Assembly (NCBI RefSeq): GCF_947488515.1
Contig: NZ_CANKZF010000001.1
Coordinates: forward strand, 1,240,001-1,304,000
Length of the DNA stretch: 64,000 nt
Source of the DNA: an uncultured Nocardioides sp.
GTDB taxonomy: Bacteria > Actinomycetota > Actinomycetes > Propionibacteriales > Nocardioidaceae
Direction: 5' to 3'
This document shows, one piece after another, positions 51,610-60,419 of this stretch. Under the pieces are notes generated by a model that searched no databases, was not told the DNA's origin, and was given only the letters and a program-made list of their open reading frames with translations. How positions within the stretch are numbered: position 1 is the first letter of the stretch; every line of letters begins with the position of its first letter. Made by a program: the position numbers and the translations under genes.

Positions 51610-52170
51610 TCAGGAGCGGACGTGCATCCGTTCGCCCTGGGGGCCGAAGATCGCCAGCACCTCGGCGGGCGTCGGTCCGGGGTTGCCGATCCAGTGGGGC
51701 GTGCGGGTGTCGAACTCGGCGACCTCGCCGGGCTCGAGGACGAGGTCGCGGCTCCCCAGCACCAGCCGGACCTTGCCGCTGAGGACGTAGAGCCACTCGT
51801 AACCCTCGTGGGTCTGCAACGTCGGGCGCGGGTCCTTCTCGACCGGCATCACCATCTTGAAGGACTGCAGGCCGCCGGGCCGGCGGGTCAGCGAGATGAA
51901 GGTGCGTCCGTGTCGGACGACGGGCTTGGAGCGGATCCGCGGGTCGCCGGTCTCCGGCGCGTCGACCAGCTCGTCGAGGGCGACGCGGTGGGCCCGCGCG
52001 AGCGGGAGCAGCAGCTCGAGGGTGGGCTTGCGCTGGCCGGACTCCAGCCGCGACAGGGTGCTCACCGAGATGCCCGTCTCCTCGGCGAGGTAGGTCAGGG
52101 TCGCCTCCCGCTCGAGCCGCAGCTGGCGCAGCCGCGGACCGACGGCGGCCAGCACTCCTTCGTCGTCCAT
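51610..52170 (-). CDS. XRE-family regulator with C-terminal cupin
   Basis: A 186-residue regulator. The HTH (LRLEREATLTYLAEETGISVSTLSRLESGQRKP) spans residues 15-50, and a cupin (QTHEGYEWLYVLSGKVRLVLG, then EVAEFDTRTPHW) spans about 110-175 and probably binds a small ligand. It diverges from the oxidoreductase-methyltransferase fusion over a short AT-rich operator-like region, so it likely controls both. ATG 52170 has CAAACT 6 nt upstream. Confidence 0.92.
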   Translation of the reverse strand: MDDEGVLAAVGPRLRQLRLEREATLTYLAEETGISVSTLSRLESGQRKPTLELLLPLARAHRVALDELVDAPETGDPRIRSKPVVRHGRTFISLTRRPGGLQSFKMVMPVEKDPRPTLQTHEGYEWLYVLSGKVRLVLGSRDLVLEPGEVAEFDTRTPHWIGNPGPTPAEVLAIFGPQGERMHVRS

Positions 52171-52191
52171 GCCCCCAGTTTGCCACTCCGG

Positions 52192-52212
52192 CAATATTGT
52201 TTGTCAATATCG
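52192..52212. promoter_or_regulatory. Operator between the XRE-cupin gene and the fusion gene
   Basis: Inverted repeat ATATTG, 5 nt, CAATAT (52194-52210), embedded in direct repeats CAATATTG and CAATATCG spaced 13 bp. It is the most AT-rich point between the two divergent genes and the natural target of the XRE protein. Confidence 0.65.
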
Positions 52213-52236
52213 CACGACCCCTGCATGCTCGGGGAC

Positions 52237-53805
52237 ATGAGTGAGAACGAGACGTACGACGTGGTGGTCATCGGTGGCGGCGCTGCCGGCCTGAGCGGTG
52301 CGATGGCGCTGGGCAGGTCGAGGCGATCGGTGCTGGTGGTCGACGCACGCGAGCCCCGCAACGCCCCCGCCGACCACGCCCACAACTACCTGGGCCGCGA
52401 GGGCGTCTCCCCGCTGGAGCTGCTCGCCACCGGCCGCGCCGAGGTGAGGTCGTACGGCGTCGAGGTCGTCACCGACCGAGTCGTCGGCCTGTCCGGGGAG
52501 GCCGACTCCTTCCTGGTCACCACCGAGGGCGGGCGGAGGTACGGCGCCCGGCGGGTGCTGGTCACCGGCGGCGTCGTCGACGAGCTGCCCGAGGTGCCGG
52601 GGCTGGCCGAGCGGTGGGGCATCGACGTGCTGCACTGCCCCTACTGCCACGGCTGGGAGGTGCGCGACAAGCCGCTCGCGATCCTTGCGACCACGCCGAT
52701 GGCCGCCCACCAGGGCCTGCTGTTCCGCCAGCTGTCCGACGACGTCGTCATGGTCGTCCACGACGGCGTCGAGCTGCCCGACGAGGAGGTCGAGAAGCTG
52801 GGCGCGATCGGGGTGCGGTTCGCCAACGGCACGCCGCAGGAGGTGGTGACCGACGGCGACGCGATGGTCGGACTGCGCCTCGCCGACGGCTCCCTGCTCG
52901 AGCGGGACGCGATCGTCGTCGCGACGAAGCCCCACGTGCACGCCGACTACCTCGGCCCGCTCGGCATCGAGCCGACACCGTTCGAGATGGCCGGCGCGGT
53001 CCTCGGCTCCGTCATCGCGGTCGAGCCCACCGGTGCGACCGCGGTCCCCGGCGTCTTCGCCGCCGGCAACGCGACCGACATCTCGATGACCCTGATGGCC
53101 TCGGCGGCCCACGGCAACCGGGTGGGCGCCTGGATCAACGCCGAGCTCGCCAACGCCGACGCGACGAAGGCTGTCGAGGCGCTCCGCGACGACTTCTTCG
53201 AGCAGCCGGCGTGGGAGGAGCGCTACTCCGGCGACCGCGTGTGGAGCGGGCGCGTCAACGTCCAGCTCGAGGCCGAGGCCGCCGACCTCACGCCGGGCCG
53301 CGCGCTCGACGTCGGGTGCGGCGAGGGCGGCGACGCGCTGTGGCTGGCGCAGCACGGCTGGCAGGTGACGGCGTCCGACTTCGCCGACGCGGCGCTGGAA
53401 CGGGTCGCCCAGCATGCCGCGGAGGCGGGGCTCGGCGACCGGGTCGCGACCAGGCGCATCGACGTGCGCAGCTTCGAGCCGGACGGCGAGACGTGGGACC
53501 TCGTCACCTCGCACTTCGTGCACCTGCCCGACGGCGGCATGGTCGACGTCGTACGCCGCCTGGCGGCCGCGGTCGCGCCGGGCGGCACCCTGCTCGTGGT
53601 CGGCCACGCGCCGAGCGACGTCCACACCGGCCTGCGGCACGGCCACCACTCGTTCATGCACACCGCCGACCAGCTGCTCCCGGCGCTCGACGACGCGTGG
53701 GAGGTGGAGGTGTGCGAGTCGCGGCCCCGGACGCAGGCCCACCCGGAGACGGGTGAGGAGATCGAGATCGCCGACGCGGTGCTGCGCGCGCGACGCGTGG
53801 GCTGA
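52237..53805 (+). CDS. Thioredoxin-reductase-like oxidoreductase fused to a SAM methyltransferase
   Basis: A 522-residue fusion. Residues 1-305 are an FAD/NAD(P) pyridine-nucleotide oxidoreductase: VVVIGGGAAGLSGAMALG for FAD, a redox motif HCPYCHGWE near residues 133-141, and GVFAAGNATDISM near the end of the domain. Residues about 320-522 are a class I methyltransferase with DVGCGEGGDALWLA near 357-370 and HFVHLPDGGMVDVVRRLA. A link between oxidation and S-, Se- or Te-methylation of a toxic compound fits the layout, but is inference. Expression is probably controlled by the adjacent XRE-cupin regulator. ATG 52237 has only a weak GGGGA upstream. Confidence 0.92.
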   Translation: MSENETYDVVVIGGGAAGLSGAMALGRSRRSVLVVDAREPRNAPADHAHNYLGREGVSPLELLATGRAEVRSYGVEVVTDRVVGLSGEADSFLVTTEGGRRYGARRVLVTGGVVDELPEVPGLAERWGIDVLHCPYCHGWEVRDKPLAILATTPMAAHQGLLFRQLSDDVVMVVHDGVELPDEEVEKLGAIGVRFANGTPQEVVTDGDAMVGLRLADGSLLERDAIVVATKPHVHADYLGPLGIEPTPFEMAGAVLGSVIAVEPTGATAVPGVFAAGNATDISMTLMASAAHGNRVGAWINAELANADATKAVEALRDDFFEQPAWEERYSGDRVWSGRVNVQLEAEAADLTPGRALDVGCGEGGDALWLAQHGWQVTASDFADAALERVAQHAAEAGLGDRVATRRIDVRSFEPDGETWDLVTSHFVHLPDGGMVDVVRRLAAAVAPGGTLLVVGHAPSDVHTGLRHGHHSFMHTADQLLPALDDAWEVEVCESRPRTQAHPETGEEIEIADAVLRARRVG

Positions 53806-53824
53806 CCCGACGATCCGACGGGTC
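53804..53824. terminator. Short hairpin between converging genes
   Basis: GACCCG and CGGGTC pair across 9 nt, overlapping the fusion stop and just before the gluconokinase stop. Weak. Confidence 0.35.
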
Positions 53825-53827
53825 GCC

Positions 53828-54343
53828 TCAGGCGAGATCGAGCCGGGCGAGCACCATCGCGGCGAGGCGGTCGACCGGCAGCGCCGGGTCGACGTCCATC
53901 CCGTGCTCGTCCGCCTCGAGCGGCTCGAGGGTGTCGAGCTGCGACTCCAGCAGGCTGGGCGGCATGAAGTGGTCACGGGCGCTCATCCGCTCCAGCAGGA
54001 GGTGCTTGTCGCCGGTGCAGTGCACGAAGAACGTGCCCTCACCCCCGCGCCGCAGCACGTCGCGGTAGGTCCTGCGCAGGGCGCTGCAGGCGATGAGCGT
54101 GGGCTCGCCGCGGGCGTCGCGCTCGGCGGTCCACTCCGCGAGCGACTCCAGCCACCCCCAGCGATCGGCGTCCTTGAGCGGGATGCCCTCCCGCATCTTC
54201 GCGACGTTCTCCGGCGGGTGGAAGTCGTCGCCCTCGGCGAGCTCCCAGCCCAGCCGCTCCTGCACCGCCCGCGCCACGGTCGACTTCCCGGAGCCGGAGA
54301 CCCCCATGAAGACGAGGTGGAGCGGGGCGTCGGACGTCGTCAT
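53828..54343 (-). CDS. gntK: Gluconokinase
   Basis: A 171-residue P-loop kinase that phosphorylates gluconate to 6-phosphogluconate. Walker A is VFMGVSGSGKSTVARAV near residue 11, followed by EGDDFHPPENVAKMREGIPL and IACSALRRTYRDVLR, all typical of GntK. It lies 70 bp after the GntP permease gene on the same strand, so uptake and phosphorylation are probably co-expressed. No GntR-type repressor is visible in the window. Confidence 0.95.
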   Translation of the reverse strand: MTTSDAPLHLVFMGVSGSGKSTVARAVQERLGWELAEGDDFHPPENVAKMREGIPLKDADRWGWLESLAEWTAERDARGEPTLIACSALRRTYRDVLRRGGEGTFFVHCTGDKHLLLERMSARDHFMPPSLLESQLDTLEPLEADEHGMDVDPALPVDRLAAMVLARLDLA

Positions 54344-54413
54344 CTCGGGGTCCCCGCGGCGTTGTTCGACGGAGGAGCGAAGCGGGGGAGACGAAGAACG
54401 TCGTGGGGTGTTC

Positions 54414-55790
54414 TCATCCGATGGCCCAGATGCCGAGGGACAGCACGAAGATCGTGACGCCGAGGGTGGTCTCCATGACGGTCCAGGTCCTGAGGGTCGT
54501 CTTGACGTCCATCCCGAAGAACCGGCTGACCAGCCAGAAGCCGGAGTCGTTGACGTGCGAGAGCACGGTCGCGCCGGCCGCGATCGCCAGCACGAGCGCG
54601 ACGAGCTGGAGGCTGGACGGGTCGGCGGCGGCGACGCCGGCGGAGATCAGGCCGGCCGTGGTGGTCAGCGCGACGGTCGCCGAGCCCTGCGCGACCCGCA
54701 GGATGGTGGCGATGACGAACGCGCTCACGATGAGCGGCAGGCCGAGGTCGGCGAGGGAGTCGGAGAGCGCGTCGCCGATGCCGCTGTAGCGCAGCACGCC
54801 GCCGAACATGCCGCCGGCGCCGGTGATCAGGATGATCGCGCAGATCGGGCCCAACGCGTCGTTGAGCAGCGTCTCGACCTCACCGCGCGAGTAGCGGCGG
54901 ACGGCGAGGGTGTAGGTCGCGACGAGCAGTGCGATCAGCAGCGCGACCGGCGTCTGGCCGATGAAGATCACGATGTCGGCCAGCGTGCCCTCCTCGGCGA
55001 TGCTGCCGTTGGTCCGCAGCGTCGTGAGGACGGTGTTCGCGCCGATCAGGACCAGGGGCAGCAGCAGGATCGAGAGGACGTGCGCGAACGCCGGTGGGTT
55101 GCTCGTGTCGGGCTCGCGCCCGCCGGTGAGGACCGAGTCGTCGATCGGGACGTAGATCTTGCCGAGCCACCCGACCGTGACGGCGTACACGCCGATGAAC
55201 CACGCGACGACGGCCACCACGACGCCGACGACCAGGGTGAGGCCGATGCTGGCGCCGATCTCGGTGGCCGCGGTGACGGGCCCCGGGTGCGGGGGCACGA
55301 TCGCGTGCATGCTGGCGAAGGCACCGGCGGCCGGGAGGGCGTACATCAGGACGGAGCCGCCGAAGCGCTTGGCGACCGAGAAGATGATCGGGAGGAAGAC
55401 GACCAGCCCGGCGTCGAAGAAGATCGGCAGGCCGAAGAGCAGGGCGGCGATGCCCAGCGCCATCGGCGCGCGCTTCTCGCCGAAGCGGCTGACCAGGGTG
55501 TCGGCGAGCACCTGCGCGCCGCCCGTCACCTCCAGGATGCGACCGATCATCACGCCGAGCCCCACGAGCAGCGCGACGGTGCCGAGCGTGGTGCTGAAGG
55601 CGGCTATCGCGACGACGGGCACCTCGGGGAGGGGTACGCCGGCCGCGATGGCGGTGCCGAAGCTGACGAGCACGAGCGCCACGAAGGCGTGCATGCGCAG
55701 CACGATGATCAGGACGAGCAGGGCGGCGACGGCAGCGGCGGCGATCAGCAGCAGCGTGGCCGAGCCGTAGACAGGGGTCATGGTGTCCAC
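54414..55790 (-). CDS. gntP: GntP-family gluconate:proton symporter
   Basis: A 458-residue membrane protein with about 12-14 helices. GntP landmarks are RFGEKRAPMALGIAALLFGLPIFFDAGLVVFLP, GSVLMYALPAAGAFASMHAIVPPHPGPV-type half-helix, GGMFGGVLRYSGIGDALSDSL and LSHVNDSGFWLVSRFFGMD (motifs given in pieces; see positions near residues 110-170, 355-375, 415-435). The GTG at 55790 sits 7 nt after GGAGG; ATG 55781 is the alternative. With gntK it forms a gluconate catabolic pair. Confidence 0.93.
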   Translation of the reverse strand: MDTMTPVYGSATLLLIAAAAVAALLVLIIVLRMHAFVALVLVSFGTAIAAGVPLPEVPVVAIAAFSTTLGTVALLVGLGVMIGRILEVTGGAQVLADTLVSRFGEKRAPMALGIAALLFGLPIFFDAGLVVFLPIIFSVAKRFGGSVLMYALPAAGAFASMHAIVPPHPGPVTAATEIGASIGLTLVVGVVVAVVAWFIGVYAVTVGWLGKIYVPIDDSVLTGGREPDTSNPPAFAHVLSILLLPLVLIGANTVLTTLRTNGSIAEEGTLADIVIFIGQTPVALLIALLVATYTLAVRRYSRGEVETLLNDALGPICAIILITGAGGMFGGVLRYSGIGDALSDSLADLGLPLIVSAFVIATILRVAQGSATVALTTTAGLISAGVAAADPSSLQLVALVLAIAAGATVLSHVNDSGFWLVSRFFGMDVKTTLRTWTVMETTLGVTIFVLSLGIWAIG

Positions 55791-55946
55791 GTAGGAGCCT
55801 CCGAGATGGGCGGGGTGGTCGCACCACCCTAGGTGCTCCGCCGCGCCGCCCGATCGGCGCTCCGCAGGTGAAAGGACCGCTCTCGATTGTCTCCAGATCT
55901 CGTCAAGCGCGTGTAGGCCCGCCCGGGGCGTGGGTAGTGGCAGTGA

Positions 55947-56267
55947 GTGATCATCTCCGGCCACCTCCAGCACGACCGTTCGGGCCGCTCAGTGGTCTCC
56001 TCCTTCGCGGCCGCCCGCGTCGCCGAGGTCGACGCCCGACGTCGCGCTGCTGAGGCGAGCATCGACGCCCTCGTGGTGGCGTGGCAGGGCGGCACCGTCC
56101 GGCACCTGGGCTCGGGCTGGCACGAGTGGGACGACGCGGCCCGTGACGCCATCGACGCGCTGTCGGCGCTCCTCGGCTCGCTCGACCTTGCGCGCGAGGA
56201 GCTCGCGGAGCTCGAGCAGCGGCCGACGGTGCCGCGTCAGGCCGACCGCCGCGACGTGGCCCGCTGA
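55947..56267 (+). CDS. Small hypothetical protein
   Basis: A 106-residue protein with strong G/C third positions, so probably real. It has an Ala-rich helical core (FAAARVAEVDARRRAAEAS) and a Glu/Leu-rich helix (LDLAREELAELEQ) likely to form a coiled coil, plus a basic tail. No family recognised. The GTG at 55947 lies 6 nt past TAGTGG. About 150 bp upstream carry no other gene. Confidence 0.6.
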   Translation: MIISGHLQHDRSGRSVVSSFAAARVAEVDARRRAAEASIDALVVAWQGGTVRHLGSGWHEWDDAARDAIDALSALLGSLDLAREELAELEQRPTVPRQADRRDVAR

Positions 56268-56276
56268 CGACGGGCG

Positions 56277-57035
56277 TCAGCGCGTGACGGTGACCCGTCC
56301 GGGCCGGGTGCAGGTCGCGTAGACCCCCAGCATCGGCTCACCGGCCCGGTTGGTCGGGCGCTCCCGCACCAGGGCCTTCAGCAGCCGGATGTCCTTCACG
56401 CCGGTCTCCGGGTGGTGGTCGACGACGGCGCACCGCGGGATGGGTCCGCCGATCCGCACCGTGGCCTGCCCCACCACCACGTCGCGCCCCGCCCACGAGT
56501 CCTCGACGAAGGGAGTGTCGGTCTCGACGACCAGCGTCGACCGCAGGCGCGCCGCCTGGTCGGCCAGTGCGGAATGACCCGTACGTCGCGCCAGCTCCCG
56601 CAGCGACGCCGTGCCGACCACGGTGAGCGGGTCGCCGAACACCACCCCGCCGCGAGGCGCGGCCGCGAGCTGCACGCGCCGACCCAGCCAGGCGGAGAGG
56701 AGAGCGGCGTGCGGACCGTCGGTGAGCTCGAGGTCGACGGGGCGGCCCCAGTAGTCGCAGGTGACCGTCCGGCCGTCCCGGTCGGCCCGCGCGACCACGG
56801 ACGCGCCGGTCGGGAGCGTCAGGCCCAGGACGTCCTCGTCCACCCGTGCCACGACGCCGATCAGCGCCGGGTGCTGCACCGTCCTCAGGACGCGCGCGGC
56901 GTCCACGTCCACCAGGCAGTAGGACCGGTCGCCGACGGCGCCCTGCTCGTCGAGGTCGACTGCGTCGAGGTCGAGGTGCCGCATGCCCTTGACCGGTGCG
57001 AACCCGGCCTGGCGAACGACGAGCTCGGCAGGCAT
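56277..57035 (-). CDS. MOSC domain protein (YcbX-like)
   Basis: A 252-residue protein with an N-terminal MOSC-associated beta barrel (GFAPVKGMRHLDLDAVDLDE, GDRSYCLVD) and a C-terminal MOSC domain (LVVETDTPFVEDSWAG, IGGPIPRCAVVDHHPETG with the conserved Cys). MOSC proteins bind molybdenum cofactor and reduce N-hydroxylated substrates or move sulfur. No ferredoxin domain is attached. No molybdenum genes are nearby. It diverges from a protease gene. Confidence 0.88.
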   Translation of the reverse strand: MPAELVVRQAGFAPVKGMRHLDLDAVDLDEQGAVGDRSYCLVDVDAARVLRTVQHPALIGVVARVDEDVLGLTLPTGASVVARADRDGRTVTCDYWGRPVDLELTDGPHAALLSAWLGRRVQLAAAPRGGVVFGDPLTVVGTASLRELARRTGHSALADQAARLRSTLVVETDTPFVEDSWAGRDVVVGQATVRIGGPIPRCAVVDHHPETGVKDIRLLKALVRERPTNRAGEPMLGVYATCTRPGRVTVTR

Positions 57036-57115
57036 GCCGCCATGGTTCCACGCGCCCAGCGCAGCGTCGTGGTCAAACCCCTGACGCGCTGCCGCGCCGT
57101 GGTCACACTGTCCCC

Positions 57116-57847
57116 GTGCCCCGTTCCGCGACGACCGTGACGATCGCAGCCACCGCCGCGATGCTCGCTGCGGTCGTGGTGTGGCACCCGGCCGAGCAGC
57201 TCGACCCCGTGCGTCGTGCGGTGGGGCTGGGGCCCGAGCGGCCGCTGCCGGCGCCGAGCGTCGTACGACAGGGTGGGACCTTCACCTGGGCGATGACCCA
57301 GCCGGACAGCGACGAGCCGGTCGGCTGGGACCCGTGCGAGGAGGTCCGCTACCGGATCAACCCGGCCGGCGAGCCGCCCGGCGGGAGCGAGCTGGTCCGC
57401 CGGGCCCTGGACCGGGCGAGCGCGGCGACCGGGCTCGAGTTCGCCGACGAGGGCGAGACGGACGACCGGCCGTTCCCCGGCGGCGTGAGGCTGTTCGGGC
57501 GCCCGGACCCGGTCGTCATCGGCTGGGCCGACGCCGCGGAGTACCCCGACCTCGCCGGCCCGGTCGCCGGCGTGGGCGGTGCCGTCGCCGAGCGCGGCAG
57601 CGGCGGACGGCTCCGGTTCGTCAGCGGAGGCATCGTGCTCGACGTCGAGGCGTTCACTGCCACGACCGTCGCGCAGCAGCCCCGGGTGATGGAGGGGATC
57701 GTCCTCCACGAGGTCGCCCACGTCGTCGGGCTCGGTCACGTCAGCGAGCCGATGGAGCTGATGTACGCCTCCAACACCGGCCAGGTCGAGCTCGGGCCCG
57801 GCGACCGGGAGGGTCTCGCCCGCCTCGGCTCCCTTCCCTGCCGCTGA
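57116..57847 (+). CDS. Secreted matrixin-like zinc metalloprotease
   Basis: A 243-residue exported protein. The N-terminus is a signal or anchor (TIAATAAMLAAVVVW). The zinc motif HEVAHVVGLGH near residue 200 supplies three histidines and the Glu, and the MELMY downstream resembles the Met-turn of metzincins. The preceding strands (VRYRINPAGEP, GLEFADEGETDDRPF) fit the fold, with no prodomain cysteine switch. The GTG at 57116 fits the signal. Substrate unknown. Confidence 0.85.
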   Translation: MPRSATTVTIAATAAMLAAVVVWHPAEQLDPVRRAVGLGPERPLPAPSVVRQGGTFTWAMTQPDSDEPVGWDPCEEVRYRINPAGEPPGGSELVRRALDRASAATGLEFADEGETDDRPFPGGVRLFGRPDPVVIGWADAAEYPDLAGPVAGVGGAVAERGSGGRLRFVSGGIVLDVEAFTATTVAQQPRVMEGIVLHEVAHVVGLGHVSEPMELMYASNTGQVELGPGDREGLARLGSLPCR

Positions 57848-57867
57848 CGTACGCCGACCACGCCAGG

Positions 57868-59343
57868 TCAGGGCGCTCGGTTGCCTCGCGCGTCCTCCTG
57901 CTCGACGAGCTCGGCGAGGTCCTTGAGCCGGTCGAGCCCGTGGACCGCACGCGACATGCGGTGGTTGCCCTCGAACGTCTCCCGGTGCCGGTCGAGGAAC
58001 CACCAGTAGCCCGCGCTGAACGGGCATGCGTCCTCCCCCACCCGCACCTTGGGGTCGAAGCGGCACGACCCGCAGTGGTCGCTCATCGTGTTGATGTAGG
58101 CGCCGCCCGACGTGTAGGGCTTCGTCATCATCTGGCCGCCGTCGGCGTGCTGCGACATGCCGACGATGTTGGGCACCATCACCCAGTCGTAGCCGTCGAC
58201 GAAGGCCCGGTGGAACCAGTCGGTGACCTGCGTCGGCGCCCACCCGCGCTGCAGGGCGTACGACCCCAGCACCATCAGCCGCGGGATGTGGTGCACCCAG
58301 CCGTGCTCGGCGATCTGGTCGAGGGTGTGGGACAGGCAGCGCGCGTCGGTCGCCGCGCCGTCGAGCTCGGCGAACCACTGCGGGATCCGCTCCCGGGCGG
58401 CCAGCAAGTTCTCGCGGCGGTAGCCCTCGCCCATGTGCCAGTAGACGTGCCAGACGTAGTCGCGCCACCCGATGACCTGGCGGACGAAGCCCTCGACGCT
58501 CTCGATCGGCGCCGCGCCGCCGCGGTAGGCCTCCTCCGCCCGCTCGACGACCTCGAGCGGGTCGAGCAGGCCGAGGTTCATCGGCGCGCTGATCAGGCTG
58601 TGCGCCATCCACGGGTCGCCCTCGAGGATCGCGTCCTCGTGCGCCCCGAACTCCGGCAGCCGGTGCTCCACGAAGTGCTCGAGCGCCGCCAGCGCCTGGC
58701 GCCGGGTGGCCGGGAAGATCCGCGGCGAGTCACGCCCGATGAACGACACCTCGCCGTCGCGCTCCCAGCGGTCGAGGTCCTCGCGCACCTGCGCGTCGAT
58801 GTCGTCCTCGCTCGGCCACCAGGGCTCGGTGACCCCGAGCGTGTCGGCCCCCTTCGGCGGCGGCTGGCGGTTGTCGTGGTCGAAGTTCCACTGTCCGCCG
58901 GCCGGCTCGCCGCCGTCGAGGAGCACGCCGTGTGCCTGGCGCGCCCGCCGGTAGAAGTCCTCCATGAGCAGCCGCTTGCCGCGACGGCCCTCGGCCCAGC
59001 GCTCGAAGTCCTCCCGCGCGGTCGCGAAGCCGCGGGGCGGAAGGACGGTGCAGCCGAGCCGCTCGACCAGCCCCAGCGCGGCGTACGACGTCGGGTGCAC
59101 GACCTCGACGTCACCGCCGACCTCACGGACCGCCTCGGCGTACGTCTCCGCCTGCACGTAGGTCAGCCGGTCGCCGAGCTCGGCGGCCCGGTGCCGCATC
59201 GCGCTCAGCACGAGGTGCGCCTTCGCCCGGTGGAAGCGGCGACGCCGGAAGACGCCGGTCGACTCCACCATCAGCAGCGGGCCGCGGTGGTCGTCGACGA
59301 AGTGGGGTCCGAGCTGGTCGCCGAAGAGCCACCGCGTCGTCAT
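57868..59343 (-). CDS. Cryptochrome/photolyase family protein, FeS-BCP (PhrB-like) type
   Basis: A 491-residue flavoprotein of the bacterial cryptochrome-photolyase group with an iron-sulfur cluster. Landmarks are the start LFGDQLGPHF, RRRRFHRAKAHLVLSAMRH, SVEGFVRQVIGWRDYVW, HHIPRLMVLGSYAL, and cluster cysteines in DARCLSHT, HCGSCRF and DACPFS. PhrB relatives repair (6-4) photoproducts using light. The ATG at 59343 is 6 nt from TAGGCT. It lies alone; its 3' end converges with the protease gene. Confidence 0.93.
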   Translation of the reverse strand: MTTRWLFGDQLGPHFVDDHRGPLLMVESTGVFRRRRFHRAKAHLVLSAMRHRAAELGDRLTYVQAETYAEAVREVGGDVEVVHPTSYAALGLVERLGCTVLPPRGFATAREDFERWAEGRRGKRLLMEDFYRRARQAHGVLLDGGEPAGGQWNFDHDNRQPPPKGADTLGVTEPWWPSEDDIDAQVREDLDRWERDGEVSFIGRDSPRIFPATRRQALAALEHFVEHRLPEFGAHEDAILEGDPWMAHSLISAPMNLGLLDPLEVVERAEEAYRGGAAPIESVEGFVRQVIGWRDYVWHVYWHMGEGYRRENLLAARERIPQWFAELDGAATDARCLSHTLDQIAEHGWVHHIPRLMVLGSYALQRGWAPTQVTDWFHRAFVDGYDWVMVPNIVGMSQHADGGQMMTKPYTSGGAYINTMSDHCGSCRFDPKVRVGEDACPFSAGYWWFLDRHRETFEGNHRMSRAVHGLDRLKDLAELVEQEDARGNRAP

Positions 59344-59349
59344 GCGGCC

Positions 59350-59355
59350 AGCCTA
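59350..59355 (-). promoter_or_regulatory. -10 element of the photolyase gene
   Basis: TAGGCT, 6 nt before ATG 59343. A short GC hairpin (CCGCCC/GGGCGG) just upstream may end the preceding transcript. Confidence 0.55.
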
Positions 59356-59383
59356 GGCAGCCGCCCCGGGGGGCGGCAGCGCC

Positions 59384-59605
59384 TCAGAGGTGGTGCAGCT
59401 TGGGGTACGGGTGCGCGATCCGCACGGACTTCGACCCGAAGTCGGCGGTCACCGCCTGGCTGTCGACGTGGGTCACCTGGCCGAGGCCGTAGATGTCGTG
59501 GGTGACGCGGTCGCCGACCTCGAACACCTCGACGACCGGCTCAACGGCCGGCTTGAACGGACTGCTGGCAAGGTGCTTCGGCCGTCGGCCGCTCGGAGTG
59601 GTCAT
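59384..59605 (-). CDS. Small Tudor-like (DUF3553-type) protein
   Basis: A 73-residue protein. After a basic 25-residue lead it has FEVGDRVTHDIYGLGQVTHV, then VTADFGSKSVRIAHPYPKL, a fold resembling the small C-terminal domain of UvrD/PcrA and CarD-type Tudor modules that touch RNA polymerase. The exact family is uncertain. TACTCA ends 6 nt before the ATG. Confidence 0.78.
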   Translation of the reverse strand: MTTPSGRRPKHLASSPFKPAVEPVVEVFEVGDRVTHDIYGLGQVTHVDSQAVTADFGSKSVRIAHPYPKLHHL

Positions 59606-59655
59606 CACCCCTGAGTATGGCCCTCCCGAGACGTTTGTGGGGGATCGGCGTCGAA

Positions 59656-60156
59656 TCAGTGCCCGACGAGCCCCTTCACGTACGCCGCCTGACCGAGGTG
59701 CTGGAGGCAGTCGCCCTGGATGCTGATCAGCCGCTGGCCCGCGGTCACCGGCGGGTCCCACCGCTGGTCGACCTCCCGCTCGAGCTCCGCCTCGTCGACG
59801 GTCTGCAGGTAGCGGGCGGTCGCGAGCGTGACCTCGTGGTGGTACTCCGCGAGCAGTGCCGGGTCCTCGATCTGCAGCGCGTCGACCTGCTCGCTCGTGT
59901 GGCCGTAGCCGATGTCCCCGGTGCCGTTGGGCAGGCCGAAGCGGTCCTGGAACCGCTCCCAGACCTGCGGCTCCCCGGCGAGGTCGGCGACGTGGTCGTC
60001 CTGCACCCGCGCCAGGTGCCACAGCAGCCACCCGACCGGGTTGCCGGTGCCGCCGGGACGGTGGTGGAGGGTCTCGTCGTCGAGGTCCGCCGCGATGCCG
60101 GCGTACAGCTCGGTGATGCGGCCGAAGCCCTCGGTCAGCAGCCCGCGCACGTCCAT
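59656..60156 (-). CDS. DinB/mycothiol-transferase-like protein (DUF664 type)
   Basis: A 166-residue four-helix protein of the DinB/YfiT superfamily. Metal-site-like histidines occur in GWLLWHLARVQDDHV and in GDCLQHLGQAAYVKGL, the two patterns of mycothiol-dependent members. It would be a cytosolic thiol transferase with an unknown acceptor. Its ATG is four bases after the stop of the small gene upstream, so they are one operon. Confidence 0.87.
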   Translation of the reverse strand: MDVRGLLTEGFGRITELYAGIAADLDDETLHHRPGGTGNPVGWLLWHLARVQDDHVADLAGEPQVWERFQDRFGLPNGTGDIGYGHTSEQVDALQIEDPALLAEYHHEVTLATARYLQTVDEAELEREVDQRWDPPVTAGQRLISIQGDCLQHLGQAAYVKGLVGH

Positions 60157-60160
60157 GACG

Positions 60161-60400
60161 TCACTCCGCCGGCGCCGCGGACCGGACCTGCGGAGCCGAC
60201 GACTTCTCGTCCTTCATGCCGTCGATCTCCGCGAGGATGCGGGTGCGCTCGTCACCGCTCACCGACACCTGCGCCTTGGCCAGGCCTTCGTCGAGCTGCT
60301 CGGCGATGGTGCTGTCCTCGGCGCTGTACTGCCAGGAGGAGACCTCGTCGACCACTCGCTGGGCGGCCTCGATCGCTGCCTGCTTCACCTCGTCAGTCAT
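60161..60400 (-). CDS. Small hypothetical protein
   Basis: A 79-residue acidic helical protein (EAAQRVVDEVSSWQYSAED, then DEGLAKAQVSVSGDERTRILAEID) with no recognised family. It has both a GGAGG within 8 nt of ATG 60400 and TACCGT 6 nt upstream of the start. It is coupled to the DinB-like gene. Confidence 0.75.
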   Translation of the reverse strand: MTDEVKQAAIEAAQRVVDEVSSWQYSAEDSTIAEQLDEGLAKAQVSVSGDERTRILAEIDGMKDEKSSAPQVRSAAPAE

Positions 60401-60406
60401 GCCTCC

Positions 60407-60412
60407 ACGGTA
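60407..60412 (-). promoter_or_regulatory. -10 element of the small gene at 60161-60400
   Basis: TACCGT, 6 nt before ATG 60400. The intervening 6 nt contain GGAGG, which a leaderless mRNA would lack, so either mode is possible. Confidence 0.45.
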
Positions 60413-60419
60413 GTGAGGC

